DNA from: an uncultured Marivita sp.
Lineage (GTDB): Bacteria > Pseudomonadota > Alphaproteobacteria > Rhodobacterales > Rhodobacteraceae
Direction: 5' to 3'
NCBI RefSeq assembly: GCF_947488135.1
Contig: NZ_CANKYW010000001.1
Location: 186,001-250,000 of the forward strand
Length of the DNA: 64,000 nucleotides
A model generated the notes under the pieces. The model was not told the DNA's origin and made no database searches. It worked only from the letters and a program-made list of their open reading frames with translations. Made by a program: the position numbers and the translations under genes. Positions 43,125 through 51,389 of this stretch are shown in pieces (position 1 is the first letter of the stretch; each line of letters begins with the position of its first letter).

Positions 43125-43949
43125 ATGACACAGAACACGCCTCCCGGTGATCGCATCGCCAAAGTCATCGCCCGCGCGGGTCTCGCCAGCCGTCGCGAGG
43201 CCGAGCAGATGATCCTGCAAGGCCGTGTGTCGGTGAACGGCAAGACCATCGACAGTCCGGCGCTGAACGTGACGCCGTCCGACAAGGTGGTGGTCAACGG
43301 CAAGGTCGTGGGCACGCCCGACGAGCCGCGCATCTGGCTCTATCACAAGCCCGTTGGCCTCGTGACGACCACCAAGGACGAACAGGGGCGCGCGACGATC
43401 TTCGACAAGCTGCCCGAGGACATGCCCCGCGTGATGAGCGTGGGGCGTCTCGACCTCAATTCCGAAGGGTTGCTGCTTCTGACCAACGACGGTGGCATCA
43501 AGCGCAAGCTGGAATTGCCCTCTACCGGTTGGCTGCGCAGATACCGCGTGCGGGTGAAGGGGCAGCCCACCGACGAAAGCCTGGAGCCCTTGCGCAAGGG
43601 ATTGGTGATCGACGGCGAGCGGTTCCAACCGATGATTGTGAACCTCGACCGGCAGCAGGGCGCAAATGCCTGGCTGACAATTGGCCTGCGCGAAGGCAAG
43701 AATCGCGAGATCCGCCGTGCATTGGCGGACCTCGGTCTGACGGTGAACCGTCTGATCCGAATCTCCTACGGTCCCTTCCAGCTGGGTCAGTTGAAGGCCG
43801 GTGCCGTTGAAGAGCTGCGTCGCAAGGTCGTGCGAGACCAGTTGGGCCTTGAAACCGTGCCCGATGCCAAGCCCGCCAAGCCCAAGACTGCAAAGGGAAA
43901 TTCCCTCCGGCGCAAGCCGCGGCCGAACAAGGCGAAAAAGAGTCCCTGA
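43125..43949 (+). CDS. rluB: 23S rRNA pseudouridine synthase, RluB-type
   Basis: 274 residues. The S4 RNA-binding domain (RIAKVIARAGLASRREAEQMILQGRVSVNGK, outlined) is followed by the RsuA-type catalytic domain with WLYHKPVGLVTTTKDEQGRATIFD and MSVGRLDLNSEGLLLLTNDG (catalytic Asp) and the end LREGKNREIRRALADLGLTVNRLIRISYGPF. A basic tail KPRPNKAKKSP ends it. The start is the ATG at 43125, where the S4 domain begins; an upstream reading in the same frame is antisense tadA. Confidence 0.92.
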   Translation: MTQNTPPGDRIAKVIARAGLASRREAEQMILQGRVSVNGKTIDSPALNVTPSDKVVVNGKVVGTPDEPRIWLYHKPVGLVTTTKDEQGRATIFDKLPEDMPRVMSVGRLDLNSEGLLLLTNDGGIKRKLELPSTGWLRRYRVRVKGQPTDESLEPLRKGLVIDGERFQPMIVNLDRQQGANAWLTIGLREGKNREIRRALADLGLTVNRLIRISYGPFQLGQLKAGAVEELRRKVVRDQLGLETVPDAKPAKPKTAKGNSLRRKPRPNKAKKSP

Positions 43950-44002
43950 ACTTTCCTCTTGAGCGCCCATTTTCCGCCCGGATTCGCACCGAACGTGGCG
44001 GC

Positions 44003-44200
44003 ATGTTGATCACATTCTTCACATCAGCCATCCTTGTGACCTCGGTCCTGCTTGTCCTGTCGAACCTGGGCACGGTTGCAGATGACACGTCCAAGGCGCT
44101 GCGCGGCGCGGTTCAGCGTATCCGTACGCAGGGGGGCGCGGCATCCTGGGTCGCCTTCGCGGTCATGTGGTTGACGATCTTCGCGTTGGGGTTGCTGTGA
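44003..44200 (+). CDS. small membrane protein preceding XpaC-like gene 1
   Basis: 65 residues with two membrane helices (LITFFTSAILVTSVLLVLS and AASWVAFAVMWLTIFALGLL) joined by a basic loop (DDTSKALRGAVQRIRTQGG). No named family was recognised. Its stop overlaps the ATG of the next gene by one base (TGATG), so the two are translated together. The pattern small membrane protein plus XpaC-like protein recurs at 45135-46129. It is the first gene of the telA-type cluster. Confidence 0.75.
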   Translation: MLITFFTSAILVTSVLLVLSNLGTVADDTSKALRGAVQRIRTQGGAASWVAFAVMWLTIFALGLL

Positions 44201-45054
44201 TGGACATGCAGATGGACAACGTCATCGACATGAACCGCAGCGCCGCTCTTGGCCAGTCTGCGCCCGTCGATGACGTGCCGGTTGGTTTCATGGTTCTTGC
44301 CACCTGCCCATTGATCCTGTGGCTTCTCGACGGAACCGTTGCGGGCATCGCGTCAGCTCTTCTGATCATCACGCTTTTCGCGGTGGGTCTCGTCTTTCTG
44401 TCGTTCGGTCAGAAAAACCACCTGGCCTACGACGCGGCCGAGATTGCACCCCGCCCGAAAATTCCGTTCAAGCTGATCGGAAGCTGCATCGTGGCGCTCG
44501 TCATCGGGCTTCTGGCATCGACGAAAATTTCGGTTCCCGCGATTCCGCTCGTGATCGGAATGTCGATCTTTATTCTGTGCCTCGTGTCCTTCGGCCTCGA
44601 TCCGATGCGCGACAAGGGTACGGACAACCCCGCGTTGCGGATGCGCTTCGTGAACCAGCGCGTTTATCAGGATTTCGACGACCGGTTCGAACGTCTTGCG
44701 ATCACCCTGAGCGATCTCGACGATGACGAACTGTCCGAACGCACGCGGATCGCCACGAACAAGGTGATGGGTCTGCTTGGAACCGTTGATCTGAAAACAC
44801 CGACGTTGCAAAAGATCGCGCCGTCCGTCTCCAAGATGCTGACCAAGATGGAGGCCGAAGTCGCCACCCTTGTGGACCGGACCGATGGCCTGCCAAGCCG
44901 CTTTGAACGCCGCAAGTTTCACATGAAGATGGTGGCGCTTGTCGACGCGTTCGAGGTCCGTGCACGGAAAAGCGGCATCGCCCGCGGGCGCAACAATTTC
45001 GAGCTTCAGACCGATGTCCTTTTCCAGCGGATGAACCGTAAAGACTCGGTCTGA
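44200..45054 (+). CDS. XpaC-family (PF10112-like) membrane protein, paralogue 1
   Basis: 284 residues. Four membrane segments fall in the N-terminal third (VGFMVLATCPLILWLL, IASALLIITLFAVGLVFLSF, LIGSCIVALVIGLLAS, PAIPLVIGMSIFILCLVSF), then a soluble helical domain. FGLDPMRDKG right after the last helix is shared with the paralogue at 45227 (FGIDPLRNKG), so both arose by duplication. The family is annotated from XpaC, linked in Bacillus to hydrolysis of an indoxyl phosphate dye; the activity is not established. Typically paired with TelA (YaaN) proteins. Confidence 0.8.
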   Translation: MDMQMDNVIDMNRSAALGQSAPVDDVPVGFMVLATCPLILWLLDGTVAGIASALLIITLFAVGLVFLSFGQKNHLAYDAAEIAPRPKIPFKLIGSCIVALVIGLLASTKISVPAIPLVIGMSIFILCLVSFGLDPMRDKGTDNPALRMRFVNQRVYQDFDDRFERLAITLSDLDDDELSERTRIATNKVMGLLGTVDLKTPTLQKIAPSVSKMLTKMEAEVATLVDRTDGLPSRFERRKFHMKMVALVDAFEVRARKSGIARGRNNFELQTDVLFQRMNRKDSV

Positions 45055-45134
45055 GCGGATCTGCGCCGACTTCCCCCTAGTAAGCCTCTGACACATCCCC
45101 TAAGTTTCGAAGGACACTTGGGAAAGGGGTTTTC

Positions 45135-45224
45135 ATGTCCGGTGCCGGCCTGCAACGAATAAGCTACGCGTTGCTTCTCGTCGTCCTGTTCGGGGTCACC
45201 AGCGGCTTGCTCGGAGGGCTCTGA
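45135..45224 (+). CDS. 29-residue single-span membrane microprotein
   Basis: Reads MSGAGLQRISYALLLVVLFG, then VTSGLLGGL and TGA. One helix of about 18 hydrophobic residues has a short polar N-terminus. GGAAAGGGG lies 7 bases before the ATG, and the next gene (XpaC-like 2) starts 2 bases after the stop. Strong SD, position and hydrophobicity favour a real gene; it is far below usual gene-calling length. It mirrors the 65-residue membrane protein in front of the first XpaC-like gene. Confidence 0.65.
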   Translation: MSGAGLQRISYALLLVVLFGVTSGLLGGL

Positions 45225-45226
45225 GC

Positions 45227-46129
45227 ATGGCCCAGCGCTATGGTGGCAAATACAGCCCGGATGGATCGTCGTCCGACCGCACGGAAACGCCCACCCCGAA
45301 AGGCTTTAAAGGGGCGACCGTTGATCCGGTTGGCGCACGCTCGAACATCCTGTTCATTCCGCCCATCATCCTCGCCTTCACGTCGATCAACGAAGGGGCC
45401 ATCGGAATGGGTCTCGGGCTGGTTGGCGCGGGCGTCCTGCTGCTCGGGGCGTGGCTCCTGCGCGGAGGTTTGACTGCCGAAGCGGCCTACAACGCCCGCA
45501 AGGTGGCGCGTCGCCCGGCATTCCCGCGCAAGATGGCAGCGGCCCTGATGACCGGGGCTGGCGTGGGCATCGCGGCCTTTGCGAATGAACCGGGCTTGAT
45601 CGCTCCCGTCATCTACGGCGTGGCCGCAGGCGCGCTTCATATCGGCGCTTTCGGCATCGACCCTTTGCGGAACAAGGGCATGGAGGGCATCGACACCTTC
45701 CAGCAGGACCGCGTTGCGCGTGCCGTGGACGAGGCCGAGGCGCATCTGGCCGCCATGCGCGATGCGATTGCGCGCTCGGGTGACCGCCGGATGATCGCAC
45801 GGGTCGAACAGTTCCAGACCACAGCCAAAGACCTGTTCCGCACGGTCGAAGACGACCCCCGCGATCTGACCGGCGCCAAGAAATATTTGAGCGTCTATTT
45901 GATGGGCGCGCGCGATGCCACGATCAAGTTCGCCGATGTCTACGCCCGCACAAACGACCCGCAGGCGCGCGCGGATTACGAATCCTTGCTCGACGATCTG
46001 GAAAAGAACTTCTCGGCCAGGACCCGCAAGATGCTGCTCGATGACCGTTCGGACCTGACGGTCGAAATCGATGTGCTGCGCGACAGGTTGAAACGCGAGG
46101 GCGTTCGAATTGATCGCGACATGAAATAG
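45227..46129 (+). CDS. XpaC-family (PF10112-like) membrane protein, paralogue 2
   Basis: 300 residues. After a polar start (MAQRYGGKYSPDGSSSDRTE) come hydrophobic segments ARSNILFIPPIILAFTS, GMGLGLVGAGVLLLGAWLL, and MAAALMTGAGVGIAAFA and PVIYGVAAGALHIGAF. FGIDPLRNKG follows, then a charged helical domain with repeated Arg/Asp/Glu pairs to the C-terminus. The arrangement repeats that of paralogue 1. It is 29 bases upstream of the TelA gene. Confidence 0.82.
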   Translation: MAQRYGGKYSPDGSSSDRTETPTPKGFKGATVDPVGARSNILFIPPIILAFTSINEGAIGMGLGLVGAGVLLLGAWLLRGGLTAEAAYNARKVARRPAFPRKMAAALMTGAGVGIAAFANEPGLIAPVIYGVAAGALHIGAFGIDPLRNKGMEGIDTFQQDRVARAVDEAEAHLAAMRDAIARSGDRRMIARVEQFQTTAKDLFRTVEDDPRDLTGAKKYLSVYLMGARDATIKFADVYARTNDPQARADYESLLDDLEKNFSARTRKMLLDDRSDLTVEIDVLRDRLKREGVRIDRDMK

Positions 46130-46158
46130 AGTAGAAATGAGTTTTAGAGGGAACCTCG

Positions 46159-47358
46159 ATGTCTGAAACAGTCCGTGCCAAAGCCCAGGATGCGCTTGCC
46201 TTGGTTGAAGAAGTCAACGCCGTCATCCTGCCCGAACCCAAGGCAGCCGACGCGGTCGTGCCGCTGGCAAAAGCCGACCCGGCCCTGAGCGAGGAGATCC
46301 GGTCCCGCATGGCCGAAATCGACATGAGCGATACGCAATCCATCGTGTCCTTCGGATCGAACGCCCAGGCGGAGCTTCAGGAAATCTCGCAAGCCATGCT
46401 GGCGGATGTGCGCAACAAGGACGTCGGCCCGGCAGGAGACAGCCTCCGTGGTATCGTGAGCACGATCCGGGGCTTCTCGGTATCCGAGTTGGATGTGCGC
46501 CGCGAACGCAGCTGGTGGGAAAAATTGCTGGGGCGCGCCGCCCCGTTTGCCAAGTTCACCGCGAAGTTCGAGCAGGTGCAAGGCCAGATCGACCGGATCA
46601 CCGATGACCTTCTCAAGCACGAACACACGCTGCTCAAGGACATCAAATCGCTGGACTTGCTCTACGACAAGACGCTCCAGTTCTACGACGAGCTTGCGCT
46701 GTATATCGCTGCGGGCGAAGAAAAGCTGAGCGTCCTCGACAACACCGACATCCCGGCGAAAGAGGCCGAGGTGCAGGCGGCCGCCGAAGACGATCAGATG
46801 ATGAAGGCACAGGAACTGCGCGATCTGAGGGCCGCGCGTGACGATCTGGAACGTCGCGTGCACGACCTGAAGCTCACGCGGCAGGTCACGATGCAGTCTC
46901 TGCCGTCGATCCGGTTGGTGCAGGAAAACGACAAGTCGCTGGTCACCAAGATCAACTCGACCCTGGTGAACACCGTCCCGCTTTGGGAAACGCAACTGGC
47001 GCAAGCCGTCACGATCCAACGCTCTGCCGAAGCCGCAGCGGCCGTCCGCGATGCGAACGATCTGACCAACGAACTGCTTACCTCGAACGCCAAGAACCTG
47101 CGCGACAGCAACAAGCTGATCCGCGAGGAAATGGAGCGCGGGGTCTTCGATATCGAAGCGGTCAAGCAGGCCAACGCGGATCTGATCGGCACCATACAGG
47201 AAAGCCTCCAGATCGCCGATGAAGGCAAGGCCAAGCGGGCTGCGGCGGAGGTCGAACTCAAGAAGATGGAGGCCGAACTCCGCGATACGCTGGCTTCCGC
47301 CAAGGCACGCAAGGATGGTCTGGGCGACACGACCGCTGCGTCCATGCCGGACCAGTAA
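46159..47358 (+). CDS. TelA/YaaN-family toxic anion resistance protein
   Basis: 399 residues, long helical/coiled-coil protein with no membrane segment. Family stretches are GFSVSELDVRRERSWWEKLLGRAAPFAKFTAKFEQVQGQIDRITDDLLKHEHTLLKDIKSLDLLYDKTLQFYDELALYIAAGEE (outlined) and, toward the end, LLTSNAKNLRDSNKLIREEMERGVFDIEAVKQANADLIGTIQESLQIADEG (outlined). Family members were named from plasmid tellurite resistance (TelA/KlaA), but the chromosomal branch pairs with XpaC and is thought to act at the membrane under stress; the mechanism is unknown. Confidence 0.9.
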   Translation: MSETVRAKAQDALALVEEVNAVILPEPKAADAVVPLAKADPALSEEIRSRMAEIDMSDTQSIVSFGSNAQAELQEISQAMLADVRNKDVGPAGDSLRGIVSTIRGFSVSELDVRRERSWWEKLLGRAAPFAKFTAKFEQVQGQIDRITDDLLKHEHTLLKDIKSLDLLYDKTLQFYDELALYIAAGEEKLSVLDNTDIPAKEAEVQAAAEDDQMMKAQELRDLRAARDDLERRVHDLKLTRQVTMQSLPSIRLVQENDKSLVTKINSTLVNTVPLWETQLAQAVTIQRSAEAAAAVRDANDLTNELLTSNAKNLRDSNKLIREEMERGVFDIEAVKQANADLIGTIQESLQIADEGKAKRAAAEVELKKMEAELRDTLASAKARKDGLGDTTAASMPDQ

Positions 47359-47365
47359 AGCCGAC

Positions 47366-48334
47366 ATGCGGCGCTGGCGGCATATCCTGTGGTCCTGCGC
47401 CGCTCTTGCGGCCCTGTCGGCATGCGATCCGCTCTCCACCGATAACGTTCCGGCGGACACCAAACCGCAGGCACGGCCGGATCGTCCGGTCGCCGTGGCG
47501 GAACCGAAGCCGAAAGAACCTTCGGCTGAATCGATGTCGCTGCGCCGCTATTATGCCCGCGTTCAGGAAGACCTCTTGGCGCGTGGTCTCCTGCGGGTCG
47601 ATGGTGGCGGCATCGACACGCCGTTTACCGACCAGATGCTTGCCCGCAACTTTGAACGCATCGCGTTGGCCGAGGAATACACCCGCGGGGCCGGGCTCCA
47701 ACCGTCAAGCGGTGCGTTGGGCGAAATCAAGAAATGGGTGATTCCGGTCCGCGTCGAAGTGATCTTCGGTGACAGTCTGTCAGAAACCGATCAGGTGCAG
47801 GATCGCCAGAGCCTGACAAGCTACACGCGTCGCTTGTCGCGCGTCTCCGGGCATCCGATCTCGATGGTCTCGTCGCAGGCTAATTTCCACGTTTTGGTGA
47901 TGGGCGAAGACGACAAAGATCAACTGCGCGCAACACTCGACCGCATCGCCCCCGGCATGGAGGCGTCCAGCCGTGCGATCTTCCTCAACCTGCCACGCTC
48001 CATTCATTGCCTTGTCGTCGCGTTCGCCGATTCCGCATCCGGCAGCGCCTATCGTCAGGCGGTCGCTCTGGTGCGGACGGAACACCCCGACCTGACGCGA
48101 CGCGCCTGCTATCACGAGGAACTGGCGCAGGGCCTTGGTCTCGCCAATGACGATCAGAACGCACGCCCGTCGATTTTCAACGATGACGAGGAATTCGCGC
48201 TTCTGACCAGCCACGACGAGATGCTGCTGAAAATGCTCTACGATCCCCGCCTCACCCCCGGCATGACCGCCGACCAGGCCCGCCCCATCGTGCGGGCGCT
48301 CGCGCAGGAACTGACGGGCGGCGGACCAAGCTGA
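47366..48334 (+). CDS. DUF2927 lipoprotein with HE..Q motif
   Basis: 322 residues. A lipoprotein signal (RRWRHILWSCAALAALSAC, lipobox LSAC) leads into a Pro-rich linker and a periplasmic domain. TRRACYHEELAQGLGLANDDQNARPSIFNDDEEFALLTSHDEMLLKMLYDPRLTPGM is the DUF2927 core (outlined). HEELAQGLGLAND looks like a zincin helix HExxH-GxxH/D in which the second His is Gln, so peptidase activity is uncertain. The ATG at 47366 begins directly at the signal peptide. It is 7 bases after telA and 17 before the SPFH gene. Confidence 0.85.
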   Translation: MRRWRHILWSCAALAALSACDPLSTDNVPADTKPQARPDRPVAVAEPKPKEPSAESMSLRRYYARVQEDLLARGLLRVDGGGIDTPFTDQMLARNFERIALAEEYTRGAGLQPSSGALGEIKKWVIPVRVEVIFGDSLSETDQVQDRQSLTSYTRRLSRVSGHPISMVSSQANFHVLVMGEDDKDQLRATLDRIAPGMEASSRAIFLNLPRSIHCLVVAFADSASGSAYRQAVALVRTEHPDLTRRACYHEELAQGLGLANDDQNARPSIFNDDEEFALLTSHDEMLLKMLYDPRLTPGMTADQARPIVRALAQELTGGGPS

Positions 48335-48351
48335 CTTAACGGAGACTTCTG

Positions 48352-49473
48352 ATGCCCATTTTCGACTTTCTCAGTGGCCAATTCATCGACGTCATCCAGT
48401 GGACCGACGACACGCGCGATACGATGGTGTGGCGGTTCGAACGCGAAGGCCACGAGATCAAGTACGGCGCGAAACTCACCGTGCGCGAAGGGCAGGCGGC
48501 CGTGTTCGTGCACGAAGGACAGTTGGCGGACGTGTTCACGCCCGGGCTCTACATGCTTGAAACCAACAACATGCCGATCCTGACATCGTTGCAGCACTGG
48601 GATCACGGCTTCCGGTCACCCTTCAAATCCGAGATCTACTACGTCAACACGACCCGGTTTCAGGATCTGAAATGGGGCACCAAGAACCCGATCATCTGCC
48701 GCGATCCTGAATTCGGCCCGGTTCGCCTTCGCGCCTTCGGCACCTATTCGGTGCGCGTCATCGACCCCGCGAAATTCCTGGTCGAGATCGTGGGCACCGA
48801 CGGCGAATTCACGATGGACGAGATCAGCTACCAGATTCGCAACATCATCGTGCAGGAATTCTCCCGTACCATCGCGCGTGCCGGGATCCCGGTGCTCGAC
48901 ATGGCGGCGAACACACGCGAGTTGGGTATGCTTTTGGCCAAGGAAATCGCGCCGACTTTGGCAGAGTACGGTCTGGAACTGCCCGAGCTCTATATCGAGA
49001 ACATCTCTCTGCCCCCCGCAGTCGAAGAGGTGCTGGACAAGCGGTCCTCGATGGGCGTGATCGGCAACCTCAATCAATACATGCAGTTTCAGGCCGCGGA
49101 GGCTTTGGGCAAGGACGGGGCAGGGGCCGCGGCCATTCAGGCGGGGCTTGGCGCCGGGCTTGGTATGCAGATCGGTCACGCCGCGGCCCAGTCGGGCCCG
49201 TGGGGCGGCACGCAGCACGTGCAGGGCGCTGCCCCCACCTCGCGCCAGATGCCGCCACCGCCCCCCGTCGAGCATGTGTGGCACGTAGCCGAAAACGGCG
49301 AAACCAAGGGGCCGTTTTCCAAGGCCGCGCTGGGACGCATGGCGACCGAAGGGGCGCTGACCCGCGAAAGCTATGTCTGGACCGCAGGGCAGGACGGTTG
49401 GAAGAAGGCCGAGGACGTGATGGAGCTCGCGCAGCTATTCACGGTCCTGCCACCACCCCCGCCGGGTGCGTGA
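48352..49473 (+). CDS. SPFH-domain protein with C-terminal GYF_2 domain (YdjI-like)
   Basis: 373 residues. The N-terminal two thirds form the YdjI/virion-core-like SPFH domain: WRFEREGHEIKYGAKLTVREGQAAVFVHEGQLADVFTPGLYMLETNNMPILTSLQHWDHGFRSPFKSEIYYVNTTRFQDLKWGT (outlined). A Gly/Ala/Met-rich stretch (around residues 255-290) and Pro runs lead to a GYF_2 domain at about 305-360 (VWHVAENGETKGPFSKAALGRM). YdjI of Bacillus works with a zinc-ribbon protein and a PspA homologue at the membrane; the next gene here is also a zinc-ribbon membrane protein. GYF-type domains bind proline-rich peptides, and the protein ends in a Pro run. Confidence 0.88.
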   Translation: MPIFDFLSGQFIDVIQWTDDTRDTMVWRFEREGHEIKYGAKLTVREGQAAVFVHEGQLADVFTPGLYMLETNNMPILTSLQHWDHGFRSPFKSEIYYVNTTRFQDLKWGTKNPIICRDPEFGPVRLRAFGTYSVRVIDPAKFLVEIVGTDGEFTMDEISYQIRNIIVQEFSRTIARAGIPVLDMAANTRELGMLLAKEIAPTLAEYGLELPELYIENISLPPAVEEVLDKRSSMGVIGNLNQYMQFQAAEALGKDGAGAAAIQAGLGAGLGMQIGHAAAQSGPWGGTQHVQGAAPTSRQMPPPPPVEHVWHVAENGETKGPFSKAALGRMATEGALTRESYVWTAGQDGWKKAEDVMELAQLFTVLPPPPPGA

Positions 49474-49484
49474 TCGCAGTGTGC

Positions 49485-49504
49485 ATTTGAAAAGAGAAGA
49501 AGCA
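49485..49504 (+). repeat. 20-nt purine-rich leader repeat, copy 2
   Basis: An exact copy of the segment at 3870-3889, again followed by GGGGA and a start codon (here TTG at 49517). The two genes it precedes are unrelated. Confidence 0.8.
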
Positions 49505-49516
49505 GGGGACACGGCC

Positions 49517-50629
49517 TTGTCCGAGCAGACGCGAACCGCACCCGTGGAAGAGCACCGCTTTCCCTGCGATCAATGCGGTGCCGATTTCCGCTTTGATCCG
49601 GAGCGCGGGCTATTGCTGTGCGACCATTGCGGCAACACAAGCGAGATCGCGGGCTCTGGCCCCTGGGCCGCAGGCGGCATCCGCGAGATCGATTTCGAAA
49701 CCGCGATCGCGAACCGGCTTCCCGCACAGGAAATGGAAGAGACGCGAGTTTCGAAATGCCCCAACTGCGCTGCGCAGGTGGAATTCGATCCGGGCGTTCA
49801 CGCCGCCGAATGCCCGTTTTGCGCGACGCCCGTGGTCGCCGACACGGGCAGCAACCGACATATCAAACCCAAGGGCGTCGTTCCCTTTACCCTCGACGAA
49901 AAAGCGGCGCGCGCCGCGATGACCGACTGGCTCGGTCGTTTATGGTTCGCGCCGAACGGTTTGCAGAACTACGCGCGCAAGGGCCGGCGGATGACGGGCA
50001 TCTATGTTCCCTACTGGACGTTCGACGCGGACACGAAATCGACCTACCGAGGCGAGCACGGAACCGTCTACTACGAAACCCGCCGTGTCGTCCGCAATGG
50101 GAAGTCCGAAACCGTGCGCGTGGCGAAGGTCCGTTGGCGTCCCGCCTCTGGCCGCGTGGCGCGGTTTTTCGACGATGTGCTTGTCCTTGCGTCGCGGTCC
50201 CTGCCCAAGCGGCAGACCGATGCGCTCGAGCCTTGGGACCTGTCGCGGCTTGAGCCCTACCACCCGGAATACTTGGCGGGCTTTCGGGCCGAGGCGTACG
50301 GCGTCGAGCTGCGCGAAGGGTTCGTCGAAGCGCGGAGCTATATGGATCGCGTGATCCTACGAGACGTCAAGTTCGACATCGGCGGTGATCGTCAGCGCGT
50401 TCACAATGTCGACACGCGGATTTCGGATGTGACCTTCAAGCACATCCTGCTGCCGGTCTGGCTGGCCGCGTACAAGTACCGGGGCAAAAGCTATCGCTTC
50501 GTGGTCAACGGTCAAACCGGCGCGGTGCAGGGTGAACGTCCGTGGTCGGCGTGGAAAATCGCGTTTGCCGTGGTCATTGGTCTGATCCTCGCGGCTGTCG
50601 TGGGATACGTCGCCGCGATGAGTCAGTAG
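49517..50629 (+). CDS. double zinc-ribbon membrane protein (TFIIB-type zinc finger family)
   Basis: 370 residues from a TTG with AGGGGA eight bases upstream. Ribbon 1 is FPCDQCGADFRFDPERGLLLCDHCG, and ribbon 2 is SKCPNCAAQVEFDPGVHAAECPFCATPV, all eight Cys in place. A middle region has WFAPNGLQNYARKGRRMTGIYVPYWTFDADT and LLPVWLAAYKYRGKSYRFVVNGQTG. One C-terminal membrane helix is KIAFAVVIGLILAAVVGYVAAM. Often misannotated as primosomal protein N'; it is not a helicase. It is probably a partner of the SPFH protein, 43 bases upstream. The gene ends 3 bases from the convergent fnrL. Confidence 0.85.
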   Translation: MSEQTRTAPVEEHRFPCDQCGADFRFDPERGLLLCDHCGNTSEIAGSGPWAAGGIREIDFETAIANRLPAQEMEETRVSKCPNCAAQVEFDPGVHAAECPFCATPVVADTGSNRHIKPKGVVPFTLDEKAARAAMTDWLGRLWFAPNGLQNYARKGRRMTGIYVPYWTFDADTKSTYRGEHGTVYYETRRVVRNGKSETVRVAKVRWRPASGRVARFFDDVLVLASRSLPKRQTDALEPWDLSRLEPYHPEYLAGFRAEAYGVELREGFVEARSYMDRVILRDVKFDIGGDRQRVHNVDTRISDVTFKHILLPVWLAAYKYRGKSYRFVVNGQTGAVQGERPWSAWKIAFAVVIGLILAAVVGYVAAMSQ

Positions 50630-50632
50630 CGA

Positions 50633-51379
50633 TCAGACCAGCATCCCGCCATCGGTGTCGTCGCCGGCCTCTTCGAGAAGAACGCTCATGTCCGGCACGG
50701 TGATGTGGCGCTTGCCTTCAAGCGTGATGACACCGTCCTTCTTGAGCGCCGATACCTGCCGCGACACGGTTTCGAGCGTCAGGCCAAGGTAGTCCGCCAT
50801 CGCTTCGCGCGTGAGGGGCAGGTCAAAGGTCACCGGCCCGTCAAGCCCGCCAAGGTTCAGCGTCGCATCGCGGCGCGCGATGATTGACAGCAGCGACGCG
50901 ATCTTTTCCCGCGCGGTCTTGCGCCCCAGAACGAGCATCCATTCGCGGGCGGCATCCAGTTCGTCCAGAGTCATCTGCAACAGGCGCTGCGCGATATGCG
51001 GGGTGCGCTCCATCAGGTCCTCGAACGGGGCCTTGCGGAAGCAGCACATGACCATGTCGGTGGTCGCGACCACGTCATAGGCTGCCGTGTTGCGACCGGG
51101 GCGGCCCACAAAATCGCTGGGAAGAAGCAGACCGACCATCTGCGTGCGCCCGTCTTCCATCGTCTGGGTCAGCGTCGCGATCCCCGAAACGACAGAGCCG
51201 ACGAAATCCATCCGGTCGCCAGACCAGATCACGGTCTGACCGGCTTCGAATCGGCGGTAGTATTTGATGTCCTCGAGCCGATCGAGTTCATCGGCTTCGC
51301 ACCGTGCGCAGACGGCCCGGTGGCGAATGGGGCAATCGGCGCAGTCTTGCGTGACGTTGAGGCTGGTTTCTTTCAACAT
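50633..51379 (-). CDS. fnrL: FnrL, oxygen-sensing Crp/Fnr-family activator
   Basis: 248 residues. The N-terminal cluster cysteines are in CADCPIRHRAVCARC and the fourth is in TDMVMCCFRKAPF, so a [4Fe-4S] oxygen sensor is likely. The cyclic-nucleotide-like barrel is followed by the HTH with LTLETVSRQVSALKKDGVITLEGKRHI; the ExxSR recognition helix binds TTGAT-N4-ATCAA. The ATG at 51379 begins just before the Cys cluster. An FNR box sits 11 bases upstream, shared with hemN, so it controls itself and hemN. Confidence 0.95.
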   Translation of the reverse strand: MLKETSLNVTQDCADCPIRHRAVCARCEADELDRLEDIKYYRRFEAGQTVIWSGDRMDFVGSVVSGIATLTQTMEDGRTQMVGLLLPSDFVGRPGRNTAAYDVVATTDMVMCCFRKAPFEDLMERTPHIAQRLLQMTLDELDAAREWMLVLGRKTAREKIASLLSIIARRDATLNLGGLDGPVTFDLPLTREAMADYLGLTLETVSRQVSALKKDGVITLEGKRHITVPDMSVLLEEAGDDTDGGMLV

Positions 51380-51389
51380 GGGTCCGGTC

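Noticed and set aside
42603-43970. 455-codon minus-strand frame that would fuse a new N-terminus to tadA
   Set aside because: The N-terminal 300 codons are antisense to rluB; the tadA start at 43061 gives the normal protein length.
49517-50629. Primosomal protein N' (PriA)
   Set aside because: Proteins of this type are often given that name, but there is no helicase motif; only two zinc ribbons, a beta-rich middle and one membrane helix are seen.
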